From positions 1-64,000 of the forward strand of contig JABLYX010000022.1 of assembly GCA_018265615.1 (NCBI GenBank): a stretch of DNA of 64,000 nucleotides, given 5' to 3'. Position 1 is the first letter of the stretch. Each line of letters opens with the position of its first letter. Made by a program: the position numbers and the translations under genes. The DNA comes from Lentisphaeria bacterium (GTDB lineage Bacteria; Verrucomicrobiota; Lentisphaeria; Victivallales; Victivallaceae). Positions 42,335 through 51,594 of the stretch are shown piece by piece. Under the pieces are notes generated by a model, which worked only from the letters and a program-made list of their open reading frames with translations, was not told the DNA's origin and searched no databases.

Positions 42335-43065
42335 GGCGCACCTTCCTCCCGCTTCATTTCCGGCCAATAGACGATGATCGTCTTCCGTGTTTCAAACCGC
42401 TCGCCGGCGACGGCTTCCAGAACCGCATCGTCCAGCGCGGAGACCCCGCAGGACTCCGCAAGGTGCTGGCGCATCATGCCGGGAACGCCCCACACCGTCA
42501 CAATGGTGGGGCGCACCGGCGCATCCGCAGCCGGCACGCGCAGCCGTGCGAGCCGCAGCTGCGCGCCGTCCCCGTCGGTGACACGCGGCTCCCGGACCGG
42601 CGGAACCGGGCGGAACGAACGTTCGTCGAAAGGACCGCCGCGGTACGGTTCCGGCTCCGCGGACGAAATCGGCCCCAGCACGGTGTATCCGGGCAGGGGC
42701 GGCAGCTTCGGCGCGGCGAGATTGCCCGCAGCCCCCTCGTCCGACATCCGGGCGATTGCCCGCTCCCGATGCCTGTCGAGCAGCGCCACGTACCCTGACC
42801 GCGCATCGGCGCGGGAGATCTGCGCCGGATCATGAACCGCCGCCCAGGAAACCAGTTTGTTCCACTCCTCCTTCGGCAATCCGGACTGCGTGAGAAGCGT
42901 CACCCCGGGGCTCTGTCGCGTTGCGGCCGTCCGCGTCCCGGGCTGATATCCGGCCAGGAAAAACAGTGCTCCATGCACAAGCAGTGCGACCGCCAGCGCC
43001 TCGACCGTGAAAACCCAGCCCGGCGTGATCGACCGCGTCAGCAGATATTTCGGAATCCTCGCCAT
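42331..43065 (-). CDS. TonB-like single-pass energising protein
   Basis: The protein is 244 aa. An N-terminal basic segment precedes one TM helix (about 17-38; VFTVEALAVALLVHGALFFLAG). A Pro-rich middle (PPLPGYT, PVPPVREPRV) and a small C-terminal domain (about 185-244, with VTVWGVPGMMRQHLAE) fit the TonB/TolA pattern. It lies just after ExbD- and ExbB-like genes, so it probably transmits the proton-motive force to the outer membrane. The His in the TM helix (LLVHGALF) resembles the conserved His of TonB. Full TonB homology was not confirmed. Confidence 0.65.
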   Translation of the reverse strand: MARIPKYLLTRSITPGWVFTVEALAVALLVHGALFFLAGYQPGTRTAATRQSPGVTLLTQSGLPKEEWNKLVSWAAVHDPAQISRADARSGYVALLDRHRERAIARMSDEGAAGNLAAPKLPPLPGYTVLGPISSAEPEPYRGGPFDERSFRPVPPVREPRVTDGDGAQLRLARLRVPAADAPVRPTIVTVWGVPGMMRQHLAESCGVSALDDAVLEAVAGERFETRKTIIVYWPEMKREEGAP

Positions 43066-43087
43066 ACTCCCCCCGCCGCCTCCGGCC

Positions 43088-43558
43088 TCATTGCCCGAAC
43101 ACCGTCTCCGGGCGCGCTCCGGACGGCACCGTCACCAGGAAGCTCGCCAGTTCGGCGGCCTCCGCCAACGCCATCACCTCGGCGCTTTGTTCAAGCGTCA
43201 CCTCCCGGTCCGCCAGAATGATGATCGTAGCGTTCCGACTGCGGCCGTGAACTTCGTTGAATTGCTGTTTCAGCGCCTCCGGCGTAACCGGGCGGTCGTT
43301 GAAGTAGAGCAATCTCCCCTTGCCGTCGCTGCTCCGCGTAATCGTGACCACGAACCGTTCAAGGTCCGCAAAGCTCGACGGGCGCACCCGGGGCGGGTTG
43401 ACCCGGATCCCGGTGACCCGCACAAACGAGCTCGAAAGAAAGAGGAACAGCAGCACGAGAAACAGGATGTCGATCAGCGCGGTCAACTCCGGCCAGCCGC
43501 TCTTCGGCTTCAGTTTCGGCTTGTAGCGCCGCTCCCCGATCGATGGCGTGTTATTCAC
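43088..43558 (-). CDS. ExbD/TolR-family energiser
   Basis: The protein is 156 aa. A basic N-terminus precedes one TM helix with D30 in LTALIDILFLVLLFLFLSSS, the proton-translocation aspartate of ExbD/TolR. A periplasmic domain (about 52-150) ends in LASFLVTVPSGARPE. It overlaps the ExbB-like gene by 8 bp and precedes the TonB-like protein by 22 nt. It works with ExbB to harvest the proton-motive force. Confidence 0.9.
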   Translation of the reverse strand: MNNTPSIGERRYKPKLKPKSGWPELTALIDILFLVLLFLFLSSSFVRVTGIRVNPPRVRPSSFADLERFVVTITRSSDGKGRLLYFNDRPVTPEALKQQFNEVHGRSRNATIIILADREVTLEQSAEVMALAEAAELASFLVTVPSGARPETVFGQ

Positions 43559-44201
43559 GTTCCGCCTCCGGTTTCACGCCGGACTCCCTGCGGCGGCGTT
43601 CGATGAAGCCGAGCATCTCGAGCGAAGCCTTCTCCATATCGAGCGTGATCGAGTTCACCCGCGCCACCAGATAGTTGTAGGCGAGGTAGCACGGGATCGC
43701 GACCGCCAGCGCCGCCGCCGTGGAGATCAGCGCCAGGTTGACCGCGCCCGCGATGTCCGTCGCGGAGAACGCCTCGCTGCCCTGCGCGGCTTCAAATACC
43801 TTCATCATTCCGAGCACGGTTCCGAGAAAGCCGATGAGCGGCAGCACGAAGCCGAGCGTCGCAAGCAGATTGATGTGCCGCTCGAGCTTCGGGATCTCCT
43901 CGAGCGCGGCGTCGTCCACCGCCTTGCGGATATCCTCGTCGCCGCGCTCATATGCGCGGATCGCCGCGGCCAGCAGCCGCGCCGCCGGCCCGGGCGTATG
44001 GTCGCAGAGCGTCAGCGCCTCGACGAACCCGTCGCGCCTCAGAACGTTGAACAGCCCCCGCAGCACCTCGCCGATGTTGATCTCCTCGCGGTGAAACTGG
44101 AACACCTTCTTCAGGAAGATGAACAGCGCAACCACGCTGCAGAACAGAATCACCCACATGATCGGACCGCCGTCCTCCATCAATTTCAAGGCCAATGACA
44201 T
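43551..44201 (-). CDS. ExbB/TolQ-family proton channel
   Basis: This 216-aa protein has three TM helices (about 11-31, 109-130 and 142-170), as in ExbB, TolQ and MotA relatives. Family marks are GPIMWVILFCSVVALFIFL, LATLGFVLPLIGFLGTVLGM and AGAVNLALISTAAALAVAIP. It forms the ring around ExbD. The start is 1 nt after the TPR gene stop. It could equally serve a Tol-Pal or gliding-type complex. Confidence 0.92.
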   Translation of the reverse strand: MSLALKLMEDGGPIMWVILFCSVVALFIFLKKVFQFHREEINIGEVLRGLFNVLRRDGFVEALTLCDHTPGPAARLLAAAIRAYERGDEDIRKAVDDAALEEIPKLERHINLLATLGFVLPLIGFLGTVLGMMKVFEAAQGSEAFSATDIAGAVNLALISTAAALAVAIPCYLAYNYLVARVNSITLDMEKASLEMLGFIERRRRESGVKPEAERE

Positions 44202-44202
44202 T

Positions 44203-46707
44203 TCACGGTTTCCTCTGTAAATTGTATTTCCGCTGAATCTCCTGCCGGATCCGGTTGAAATCCTCCCCGGTCGGCAATTGCAGTTCCTCCAGGATCCAGA
44301 TCACCCGGAGCGCGTCCCGCGCTCCCGCCGGAGTGCCCGGCTTCAGGTAGGCCAACGCCGCAGCGTATCCGGCCTTGCCGGTCCAGACCGGGTCCGGCAG
44401 CACTCCGTTCCGCTTCTGGTCGAGCGCCAGGTAAAGGACCCGGTTGTAAACCTCGAGCGCTTTGTCGAGCTCGTCTGAAAGCTCCCGGCACTTGCCGAGC
44501 TTGTAGAGGCTCTGGAGCTGAAGACGCGGATCGGAAGAGTCTTTCGCCAACTCTTCATAAAGCTCTGAAGCGGCTTTCAGGTCGGCCGGATCAAGCGTCT
44601 CCGCATAGATGCTGTAGCGCGAATCGGCGATCCGGCCGGCGGCGATCCGCCCGAACAGCCCCTCCGGGCGCAATTCCCGTGCTTTCCGGTAATGGGCCAG
44701 CGCCACGGCATACCGCCCGGCGTCGGATTCGAGGTTTCCGGCCAGCAGTGCCGCATCCGCGGCGAACGAACTCTCCGGACAGGTGTCAAGCAGCGCGTCG
44801 AGCAGCGCCGTCGCCCGCACCGGGTCCTGCTGCGCCACGGCAATCTGCGCGCGGCGGTAGAGCAATTCCGCCGCGACCTCCGGCTCCTTCGCCGCCCCGC
44901 GCCGTTCCAGCTCGCCAAGCTGGGCTTCCGCCCCCGGCAGGTCGCCTCCGGTCAGAAGGTAGTCCGCAAGCTGGAGCCGCGCCTCCACGCCGCCGGTCGC
45001 CCCGGGAAAACGTTCATCGAGCAGCTTCAACGCCCGGTCGACATCGTCCTGCCGCTTGCCGAAGCAGCCGGCCTGCATCGCAAGATAGAGCGCGCGCGCC
45101 GCGTCGGACGGCGCCGGCTTCAAGTCGGCGTAGCGGAAAAAACCGTCCGCGGCTGCGGGATAGTCCCGCAGCGCCAACGCGAGCTCCGCCGCCGCCAGTG
45201 TCGCCGCCGGCACATACTCCGAATCAGGGTGCAGGATCAGAAAACGCTCATACTCGCTGCGCGCCGCGGCCGACTGCCCGCGCTTCTCCAACAGGAATGC
45301 GCGGAAGTATTCCGCCGCAACCCGGAATTTCGGATCCTTCGCATCCCGCAGCTTTTCCGCAACGGGAACCGCCTCGGCGTAAGCGTTGAGCGGAATCAGT
45401 GACTGAAGCAGCCAGAAACGCGCGGTTTCGGCATGCGGGCCGTTCACGTCCGCAACCGCCTTCATCAGCTTCGCCGCGCGGGCGAAATCGCCGCGCCGGA
45501 AGAAATGTTCGCCAAGCAGAAGCTCCCCCTCCTGCTTCTGTGCGGGAGTCTCCGCCTGTTCGATCAGATAGCGGAACATCGGTTCGGCCATGTCGTAGAG
45601 CTTCGCGCCGGAAGCGGCCACCGCCGCTTCGCGCGCGGCGACCAGACGGCTCCCCGCCGGAATCCGGTTGTCACCCGTAATGCGCGAATAGAGCTCCACC
45701 GCCTGCTTCACATCGCCGGAACGGGCCAGGAGCCGCGCGCCGCGCATCAGCAGACCCGTCCGGTCCGGCGCATCCGGGAAGAACTTCAAATAGCGCCGCA
45801 CCGTCTCCGCCGCCTGCACCGGATCATGTCCGGCCTGCAGGTTGATGAGTTCACGCAGCGCATTCTGCCGCTCCGGGTCGGATTCCGCCAGATCGAACGC
45901 ATCGGCCCAGAGCTGCTCCGCCGCTTCGCGCTGCTTCCGTTCCAGGGCGAGGCGCGCCCCGTCGGAGGCAAGCTGGTAGAGGATCGGCGACGGTCGCTTC
46001 CACCCTTCCTTGCGCAGCTCCGCCCAATCCGCCTGAAAGCGGTCGAACGCTCCGCCGCGCAGAGCAGTAAGCAGATCGAGATAACGCCAGTGTGCGGGAT
46101 TCTCCTTGCGGTACTTCCCGGCGGCAAGCAGCACGGCGGCCGTTTTTGTATCGCCGGATTCGATCAATGCATAGATTCGCGCTTCAAGCGCACGGCGCGC
46201 CCATTGCGGCAGATCCGCATTTTCATTCTCGAGCTGCTCGAATTTTTCAAGCGCGCCCCTGTAGTTCTTCTGGCGCAGGCGCGCCTCTCCGACGCCAAGC
46301 CCCGCCGCACAGGCGATATCCGGCTCGGAGGCGCCCGATGCGAGCGAGGAGAAGAAATTCTCCGCCTCGCCGTAGCGTTTCTCGGCCATCAGGATACGGC
46401 CGGGCAGCATTCCGGCACTGCGGGCCGGAAAGCGGGAACGGTATTCGGCAAGCAGCTGCTTCGCATCCTCGATTTCTCCCTCGCGCAGCTTCGCATCGGC
46501 CATCGAAAGTGTATTTGAGCCCCACTTCTCCGCATCCTGCCCGGCGACCAGCCGGGCATTGTCGAAGAACTTCGCGGCGCTTTTGTAATCGCCGTTTGCG
46601 AACGCCTCTTCACCGAGCCGGCGCTCCGACACCTCATCGGCGCAAAGCGGCAGCAGGAGCATCGAAAAAAACGCCCCCGACGCCGCGATGAAAATTCCTG
46701 TTTTCAA
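44203..46707 (-). CDS. Secreted TPR-repeat protein, Tol/ExbBD-linked
   Basis: The protein is 834 aa if it starts at TTG 46707. From there the sequence is a classical signal peptide (LKTGIFIAASGAFFSMLLLPLCADE). An upstream ATG at 46794 overlaps recA's C-terminus by 71 bp and would add a Lys/Pro/Gly-rich extension, so the later start seems better. The rest is a long array of TPR-like helical hairpins (Ala-rich with AL-x-x-Y motifs), ending with an isolated tetratricopeptide cluster near 700-820. It is the YbgF/CpoB-like scaffold candidate. No paralogue was recognised. Confidence 0.75.
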   Translation of the reverse strand: MKTGIFIAASGAFFSMLLLPLCADEVSERRLGEEAFANGDYKSAAKFFDNARLVAGQDAEKWGSNTLSMADAKLREGEIEDAKQLLAEYRSRFPARSAGMLPGRILMAEKRYGEAENFFSSLASGASEPDIACAAGLGVGEARLRQKNYRGALEKFEQLENENADLPQWARRALEARIYALIESGDTKTAAVLLAAGKYRKENPAHWRYLDLLTALRGGAFDRFQADWAELRKEGWKRPSPILYQLASDGARLALERKQREAAEQLWADAFDLAESDPERQNALRELINLQAGHDPVQAAETVRRYLKFFPDAPDRTGLLMRGARLLARSGDVKQAVELYSRITGDNRIPAGSRLVAAREAAVAASGAKLYDMAEPMFRYLIEQAETPAQKQEGELLLGEHFFRRGDFARAAKLMKAVADVNGPHAETARFWLLQSLIPLNAYAEAVPVAEKLRDAKDPKFRVAAEYFRAFLLEKRGQSAAARSEYERFLILHPDSEYVPAATLAAAELALALRDYPAAADGFFRYADLKPAPSDAARALYLAMQAGCFGKRQDDVDRALKLLDERFPGATGGVEARLQLADYLLTGGDLPGAEAQLGELERRGAAKEPEVAAELLYRRAQIAVAQQDPVRATALLDALLDTCPESSFAADAALLAGNLESDAGRYAVALAHYRKARELRPEGLFGRIAAGRIADSRYSIYAETLDPADLKAASELYEELAKDSSDPRLQLQSLYKLGKCRELSDELDKALEVYNRVLYLALDQKRNGVLPDPVWTGKAGYAAALAYLKPGTPAGARDALRVIWILEELQLPTGEDFNRIRQEIQRKYNLQRKP

Positions 46708-46723
46708 TCCGCCACCGCCGGAT

Positions 46724-47815
46724 TTACTCTTCGGCCCCGGCTGCGGTTTCCGCCCCGGGCTCGCCGGAGATTTCGTCGAGGACGACTTCTCCACCCTTGA
46801 TCTTCGCGTTGATCTTATCCATGAGCTTCTGCTGCAGCTCTTTGGAGTCGGCGATCAGCGCCTTGGTCTGGTCGCGCCCCTGCCCGAGCTGTTCGCCGTC
46901 GAGGCTGAACCAGCTGCCGCGCTTCTCGAGGATTCCCATATCGGTCGCGACGTCGAGCATCGAACCGGCCTTCGAAATGCCTTCGTTGTACATGATGTCG
47001 AATTCGGCCTGCCGGAACGGGGGCGCCATTTTATTCTTGATGACCTTCACGCGCGCCCGGTTGCCGATGATATTGCCGGCCGGGTCCTTGATCGTGGTGG
47101 TCTTGCGGATATCCATGCGGATCGACGCATAGAACTTCAGCGCGTTGCCTCCCGTGGTGGTCTCGGGGTTGCCGAACATCACGCCGATCTTCTCGCGGAT
47201 CTGGTTCGTGAAGATGATGCAGGTTCCGGTGCGCGAAACCACGCCCGTGAGCTTGCGCAGCGCCTGCGACATCAGCCGCGCCTGCAAACCGACATGCGAG
47301 TCGCCCATCTGCCCCTCGATTTCCGCCTTCGGAACCAGCGCCGCCACGGAATCGACCACAAGCACGTCGATCGCTTCGCTGCGCACCAGCGTATCCGCGA
47401 TATTCAGTGCATCCTCGCCGCAGTCCGGCTGTGAAATCAGCAGATTGTCGATATCGACGCCGATTTTTCTCGCATAGCCCGGGTCGATCGCGTGCTCCGC
47501 ATCGATGATCGCACATTTGCCGCCGTTCGCCTGCGCATTCGCAATGATGTGCAGACAGAGCGTGGTCTTGCCGCTCGATTCGGGTCCGAAGATCTCGACG
47601 ATGCGGCCGGACGGCACTCCGCCGATCCCGAGCGCAAGGTCGAGCGCGAGCGAGCCGGTGCTGATGACCGGCACATCCTGCTGCGCCGCGCCGGTGTCGC
47701 CGAGCCGCATGATCGAGCCTTTGCCGAAGCTCTTCTCGATCTGGCCGATCGCGATCTGAAGGTTTTTGTCTCTGCTGCTATTCTTATCGGTGGCTTTCGT
47801 CTCTTTTTCCGCCAT
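46724..47815 (-). CDS. recA: RecA recombinase
   Basis: The protein is 363 aa. Walker A is GPESSGKT at residues 77-84, Walker B lies in VLVVDSVAALV, and the L2 loop segment (FTNQIREKIGVMFGNPETTTGG) is intact. The acidic C-terminal tail (GEPGAETAAGAEE) is present. It performs strand exchange and LexA cleavage. It lies 32 nt after gyrB and just before the TPR gene. No LexA-box-like operator was noticed upstream. Confidence 0.97.
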   Translation of the reverse strand: MAEKETKATDKNSSRDKNLQIAIGQIEKSFGKGSIMRLGDTGAAQQDVPVISTGSLALDLALGIGGVPSGRIVEIFGPESSGKTTLCLHIIANAQANGGKCAIIDAEHAIDPGYARKIGVDIDNLLISQPDCGEDALNIADTLVRSEAIDVLVVDSVAALVPKAEIEGQMGDSHVGLQARLMSQALRKLTGVVSRTGTCIIFTNQIREKIGVMFGNPETTTGGNALKFYASIRMDIRKTTTIKDPAGNIIGNRARVKVIKNKMAPPFRQAEFDIMYNEGISKAGSMLDVATDMGILEKRGSWFSLDGEQLGQGRDQTKALIADSKELQQKLMDKINAKIKGGEVVLDEISGEPGAETAAGAEE

Positions 47816-47847
47816 GATCCGTACTCCCTTTGAGAATTGTTTCTGTT

Positions 47848-50328
47848 TTAGATATCGAGGTCTTTCACACCCGCCGCATGCTTCTCGATATAGTCCCGGC
47901 GCGGTTCGACCACGTCGCCCATCAGAAGCGTGAACATCTGGTCGGCGATGATCGCATCCTCCATGGTGACTTTGATCATCTTGCGGGTTTCGGGATCCAT
48001 CGTGGTTTCCCAGAGCTGCTCGGCGTTCATTTCACCGAGACCTTTGTAACGCTGGATGCGCAGCCCGGTCTGCCCGTTCGCACGGACCAGCCGGAACAGC
48101 TCTTCGAGCGATTCCGCCGGAGTCTCCACGCCGTCGCCGGACGATACCGCATAAAGCGCCCCGCTCTTGTCAAATACATTCGTCGGCTTCAGATTGTGCT
48201 CGGCGAGCGCCCCGATCAGCGCTTCGCAGTTCGCCGCCTCGAAGATATCGGTGATGTCGAAGTGGCGCGCAAGCTCCGCGGCACGCTCCGCAGCGGCGGC
48301 TTCGGAAGCTCCGTCGCCCGGAATCACCGCCGGGGCGGGGCCCGCCAGGCGCTCCTCCGCCTCATGCAGGAACGCATGCTGCTCCTCCGATGAGTACAGA
48401 TATTTCAGCGTGTTCGTGCCGTCGGCTTCGCGCACGGTGATATGGCTGACCGGGCATTTCCCGTCTTCGCGGATCGCCTCGAAATACTCCTGCGGCTCGA
48501 TGCCGCTGCGGCGCAGCCCCTGCGACACATGGGCCGCGCGGGTGTAGAGCTCGATGAGCGCAGTCAGCTGCTCCGGAGTCAGCAGCGTGCCGCCGGCCGT
48601 CTTGACCGACAGGTCTTCGCCGCCGAGCTGAACGAGGTAACGGTCAAGCTGTTCTTCGGTATCGATGTACTGCTCTTTTTTCTTGCGGGTGACCTTGAAG
48701 AGCGGCGGCTTCGCGATGTAGACGTAGCCCGCCTCGATGAGCGGCTTCATCTGCCGGAAGAAGAACGTCAGCAGCAGCGTGCGGATGTGCGAACCGTCGA
48801 CGTCGGCATCGGTCATGATGACCACGCGGTGATAACGCGCTTTCGAAACGTCGAACTCCTCGCCGATCCCGCAGCCGATCGCGTAGATCAGCGACTGGAT
48901 TTCCTTATTCGCAAACACCTTGTCGATCCGCACCTTTTCGACGTTCAGCAGCTTGCCGCGGATCGGCAGAATCGCCTGGATCTTGCTGTCACGCCCGGAT
49001 TTCGCCGAGCCGCCCGCCGAGTCGCCCTCGACGATGTAAAGCTCACACTTGGAGGGGTCGCGGTTCGAGCAGTCGGCCAGCTTGCCGGGCAGCCCGAGCC
49101 CTTCGAGCGCGCCCTTGCGGCGCACGCTTTCGCGCGCCTTCTTGGCCGCTTCACGGGCCCGCGCCGCGAGCATCGCGCTGTTGCCGATGTTCTGGGCGAT
49201 CTGCGGATTCTCCTCGAGATAGTCGCCGAGCTCCTCATTGATGACCGAAGTCACGATGCCCTGCACATCGGAGTTGCCGAGCTTCGTCTTGGTCTGCCCC
49301 TCGAACTGCGGGTCCGGAACCTTCACGCTCACGACCGCCGACAGCCCCTCGCGCACGTCCGTGCCGGAGAGCGCCGTGTCGTTTTTCATGCGCTCTTTGG
49401 TGTAGTTGTTGATCGTGCGGGTCAGCGCCATCTGGAAACCGGTCAGGTGGGTGCCGCCCTCGATGGTGTTGATGTTGTTCGCGTAGCTGTAGACGTTCTC
49501 GGTGTTGCCGTCGTTGTACTGCATCGCGACTTCAACGTCGATGCCGTTGCGTTCGCGATGGAAGTAAATCACATCGGGGTTGATCAGCGTCTTATTGGCA
49601 TTCAGCATCGAGACGAATTCGCGGATGCCGCCTTCATAGTGGAACACCTCGGAGCGCTGCGGATTGCCGGCATCGAGACGCTCGTCGGCAAAGACGATGC
49701 GGATGCCGCTGTTCAGGAATGCGAGCTCGCGCAGACGCTTCGCAAGGATATCCCGCACATAGACCGTGTCGGTGAAAATCGTGCTGTCCGGCTTGAAGGA
49801 GACCTTCGTCCCGCGCTTCGCGGTGGGGCCGAGCTGCTTCAGCGGCATCGTCGTGATGCCGCGCTCGAACCGGATCTGGTAGGCGATCCCGTTGCGGTAG
49901 ACTTCGACCTCCATCCAGTCGGAAAGCGCATTCACGCAGGAAACGCCGACACCGTGCAGACCGCCGGAAACCTTGTAGGAGTTATGGTCGAACTTGCCGC
50001 CCGCATGCAGGATGGTCAGCACGACTTCAACGGCGGGTTTCCCTTCACCCTCGTGGATGTCGACCGGAATACCGCGCCCGTCATCCTCAACCGTGATCGA
50101 GTTGTCCGGGTGGATCGTCACCGCGACATGGCTCGCATACCCGGCCAGCGCTTCGTCGATCGAGTTGTCGACGACTTCATACACCAGGTGGTGCAGCCCG
50201 CGCTGCCCGGTGTCGCCGATGTACATCGAAGGCCGCACGCGGACGGCTTCGAGCCCTTCAAGGACGGTGATCTTGCTGGCGCTGTATTCGGATGCGGAAC
50301 TGTTTATGTCAACGGTATTTTCGCTCAT
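47848..50328 (-). CDS. gyrB: DNA gyrase subunit B
   Basis: This 826-aa protein has the GHKL ATPase (VVDNSIDEAL, VEDDGRGIPVD, GGLHGVGVSCVNAL), a TOPRIM domain with VEGDSAGGSAKSGRD and MTDADVDGSHIRTLLLTF, and a C-terminal GyrB insertion (about 580-730) with LFRLVRANGQTG nearby. The tail has RYKGLGEMN and DVVEPRRDYIEKHA. The length matches insertion-bearing GyrBs. It pairs with GyrA, which is not in the window. It opens the gyrB-recA-TPR-exbBD run. Confidence 0.95.
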   Translation of the reverse strand: MSENTVDINSSASEYSASKITVLEGLEAVRVRPSMYIGDTGQRGLHHLVYEVVDNSIDEALAGYASHVAVTIHPDNSITVEDDGRGIPVDIHEGEGKPAVEVVLTILHAGGKFDHNSYKVSGGLHGVGVSCVNALSDWMEVEVYRNGIAYQIRFERGITTMPLKQLGPTAKRGTKVSFKPDSTIFTDTVYVRDILAKRLRELAFLNSGIRIVFADERLDAGNPQRSEVFHYEGGIREFVSMLNANKTLINPDVIYFHRERNGIDVEVAMQYNDGNTENVYSYANNINTIEGGTHLTGFQMALTRTINNYTKERMKNDTALSGTDVREGLSAVVSVKVPDPQFEGQTKTKLGNSDVQGIVTSVINEELGDYLEENPQIAQNIGNSAMLAARAREAAKKARESVRRKGALEGLGLPGKLADCSNRDPSKCELYIVEGDSAGGSAKSGRDSKIQAILPIRGKLLNVEKVRIDKVFANKEIQSLIYAIGCGIGEEFDVSKARYHRVVIMTDADVDGSHIRTLLLTFFFRQMKPLIEAGYVYIAKPPLFKVTRKKKEQYIDTEEQLDRYLVQLGGEDLSVKTAGGTLLTPEQLTALIELYTRAAHVSQGLRRSGIEPQEYFEAIREDGKCPVSHITVREADGTNTLKYLYSSEEQHAFLHEAEERLAGPAPAVIPGDGASEAAAAERAAELARHFDITDIFEAANCEALIGALAEHNLKPTNVFDKSGALYAVSSGDGVETPAESLEELFRLVRANGQTGLRIQRYKGLGEMNAEQLWETTMDPETRKMIKVTMEDAIIADQMFTLLMGDVVEPRRDYIEKHAAGVKDLDI

Positions 50329-50368
50329 GTCTCCCACTCTCTTTCGATGGTTGTATCAACAGATGGAC

Positions 50369-50397
50369 AATATACAGCCATCCAAATGCAATTTCAA
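50369..50397 (-). promoter_or_regulatory. Promoter of the gyrB-recA operon
   Basis: On the minus strand, TTGAAA is followed after 17 bp by TATATT. It is about 40 bp upstream of the gyrB start. Confidence 0.6.
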
Positions 50398-50416
50398 GGA
50401 AAAAGACAAATACTGA

Positions 50417-50445
50417 TTGCATATTTTGCGCGCGCGTGATATTTT
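50417..50445 (+). promoter_or_regulatory. Promoter of the CTP-transferase-like gene
   Basis: TTGCAT is followed after 17 bp by TATTTT; an overlapping TTGCGC-16-TATAAT is the alternative. It lies 34 bp before the GTG start. Confidence 0.55.
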
Positions 50446-50478
50446 TTTATAATATAAAACAACCAGTGGAGGTTTCCC

Positions 50479-51114
50479 GTGGCCGGCGCCCAGATCACCT
50501 ATTCCGAAGAGCTCAAACGCAAGCTGATTCACCTCTCGTCGCTCTGGATGGTTTTCGCCGTCGTGCTGATTCCGGACCGCTGGATCACGGCAGGGCTGTT
50601 CGCGCTGCTGCTTGTAATCACGCTCGTGTCGGAGCACGCCTACGCCTGCAAATGGCCGGTGCTGACGCCGCTTTACGGATTCTTCTTCGGGCGCATGCTG
50701 CGCAGGGAGCCGGAGCCGGGCGCGTGGATCGTCTCGGGCGGCAGCTATGTGCTCATGGCGGCACTGCTCGTAACCGTGCTTTACGAACGGGGCGCGGCCG
50801 GCGGCGCAATGGCCGTCATGCTGACCGGAGACGCAGCCGCCGCACTCATCGGCCGCCGGTTCGGGCGGCATCGGGCGCCGAACAACAAAAGCTGGGAGGG
50901 GGTCGCCGCGTTCCTCGCGGTCGGCTATCTCGCACTGGCGATTTACCTCACACTGACCGGAGCCCCCGCGGCGCTCTACCTCGGCGGCGCAATCGCGATG
51001 TTCCCTGCCTGTGCGGCGGAACTCTTCGAAAAGCAGCTCCGCATCGACGACAACTTCTCGATCCCGGTCATCATCGGAGCCGGGCTGCAGCTCACACTGT
51101 TCCTGACGGCCTGA
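50479..51114 (+). CDS. CDP-diglyceride synthetase/dolichol-kinase-like membrane protein
   Basis: This 211-aa protein has about six TM helices. It starts at GTG with GGAGG 8 bp upstream. Residues 10-17 (EELKRKLIHL) match the R-K-x-x-H motif of dolichol/phytol kinases and CTP transferases, and TGDAAAALIGRRFG with NNKSWEG (about residues 115-145) matches the acidic catalytic loop and the K-S-W/E segment of that family. It probably phosphorylates or CDP-activates a polyprenol or lipid. The exact substrate is not determinable. Confidence 0.78.
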   Translation: MAGAQITYSEELKRKLIHLSSLWMVFAVVLIPDRWITAGLFALLLVITLVSEHAYACKWPVLTPLYGFFFGRMLRREPEPGAWIVSGGSYVLMAALLVTVLYERGAAGGAMAVMLTGDAAAALIGRRFGRHRAPNNKSWEGVAAFLAVGYLALAIYLTLTGAPAALYLGGAIAMFPACAAELFEKQLRIDDNFSIPVIIGAGLQLTLFLTA

Positions 51115-51129
51115 CCGCGCGGTCCCGGA

Positions 51130-51594
51130 TCAAAGCTTCAGGTTGTCAAGGGCGCCCCAGCGCGCATCGGGCTCTTCGCCGTCGCCGCAGGAGCATTTCC
51201 CCCTGTTCCAGTTTTTGCCGCAATGCGGGCAGAGCCCCCGGCAGTCGTCGGAACAGAGGAGGTTCATCGGCAGTTCAAGCAGCATTTCGCCGCGGACATC
51301 CTCGGAGATGTCGAGCTCATCCTCCTCCGGCAGCTCAAAGAAGAGGCAGACACCGGAGTTCTCGACGTCGCAGTTCACCGGTTCGAGGCAGCGGCCGCAG
51401 ATACCCGTGAGCGAGGTCCGCACCTTGCCTTCGACCAGCGCGCCGCCGGAAACGGCCTTCGCGAGCAGGTCATAATGTACGGGAGCGGAGACGGAAAGCA
51501 AATCGGAGGGCTCGATTTCGAGCCATTCCGCGGGTTCGTCCCCGACGAGCTCAATCGGCTCCTTTTCCAAACGCGCAACGGAAAATTTGATCAT
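51130..51594 (-). CDS. DUF177 (YceD) family, zinc-ribbon-bearing
   Basis: The protein is 154 aa. The DUF177 core includes GICGRCLEPV near the middle and the CxxC-rich C-terminus (LCSDDCRGLCPHCGKN, KCSC), which should bind metal. YceD proteins are linked to 23S rRNA metabolism and usually precede rpmF, which is absent here. The start overlaps the coaD stop as ATGA. The next downstream gene converges. Confidence 0.85.
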   Translation of the reverse strand: MIKFSVARLEKEPIELVGDEPAEWLEIEPSDLLSVSAPVHYDLLAKAVSGGALVEGKVRTSLTGICGRCLEPVNCDVENSGVCLFFELPEEDELDISEDVRGEMLLELPMNLLCSDDCRGLCPHCGKNWNRGKCSCGDGEEPDARWGALDNLKL

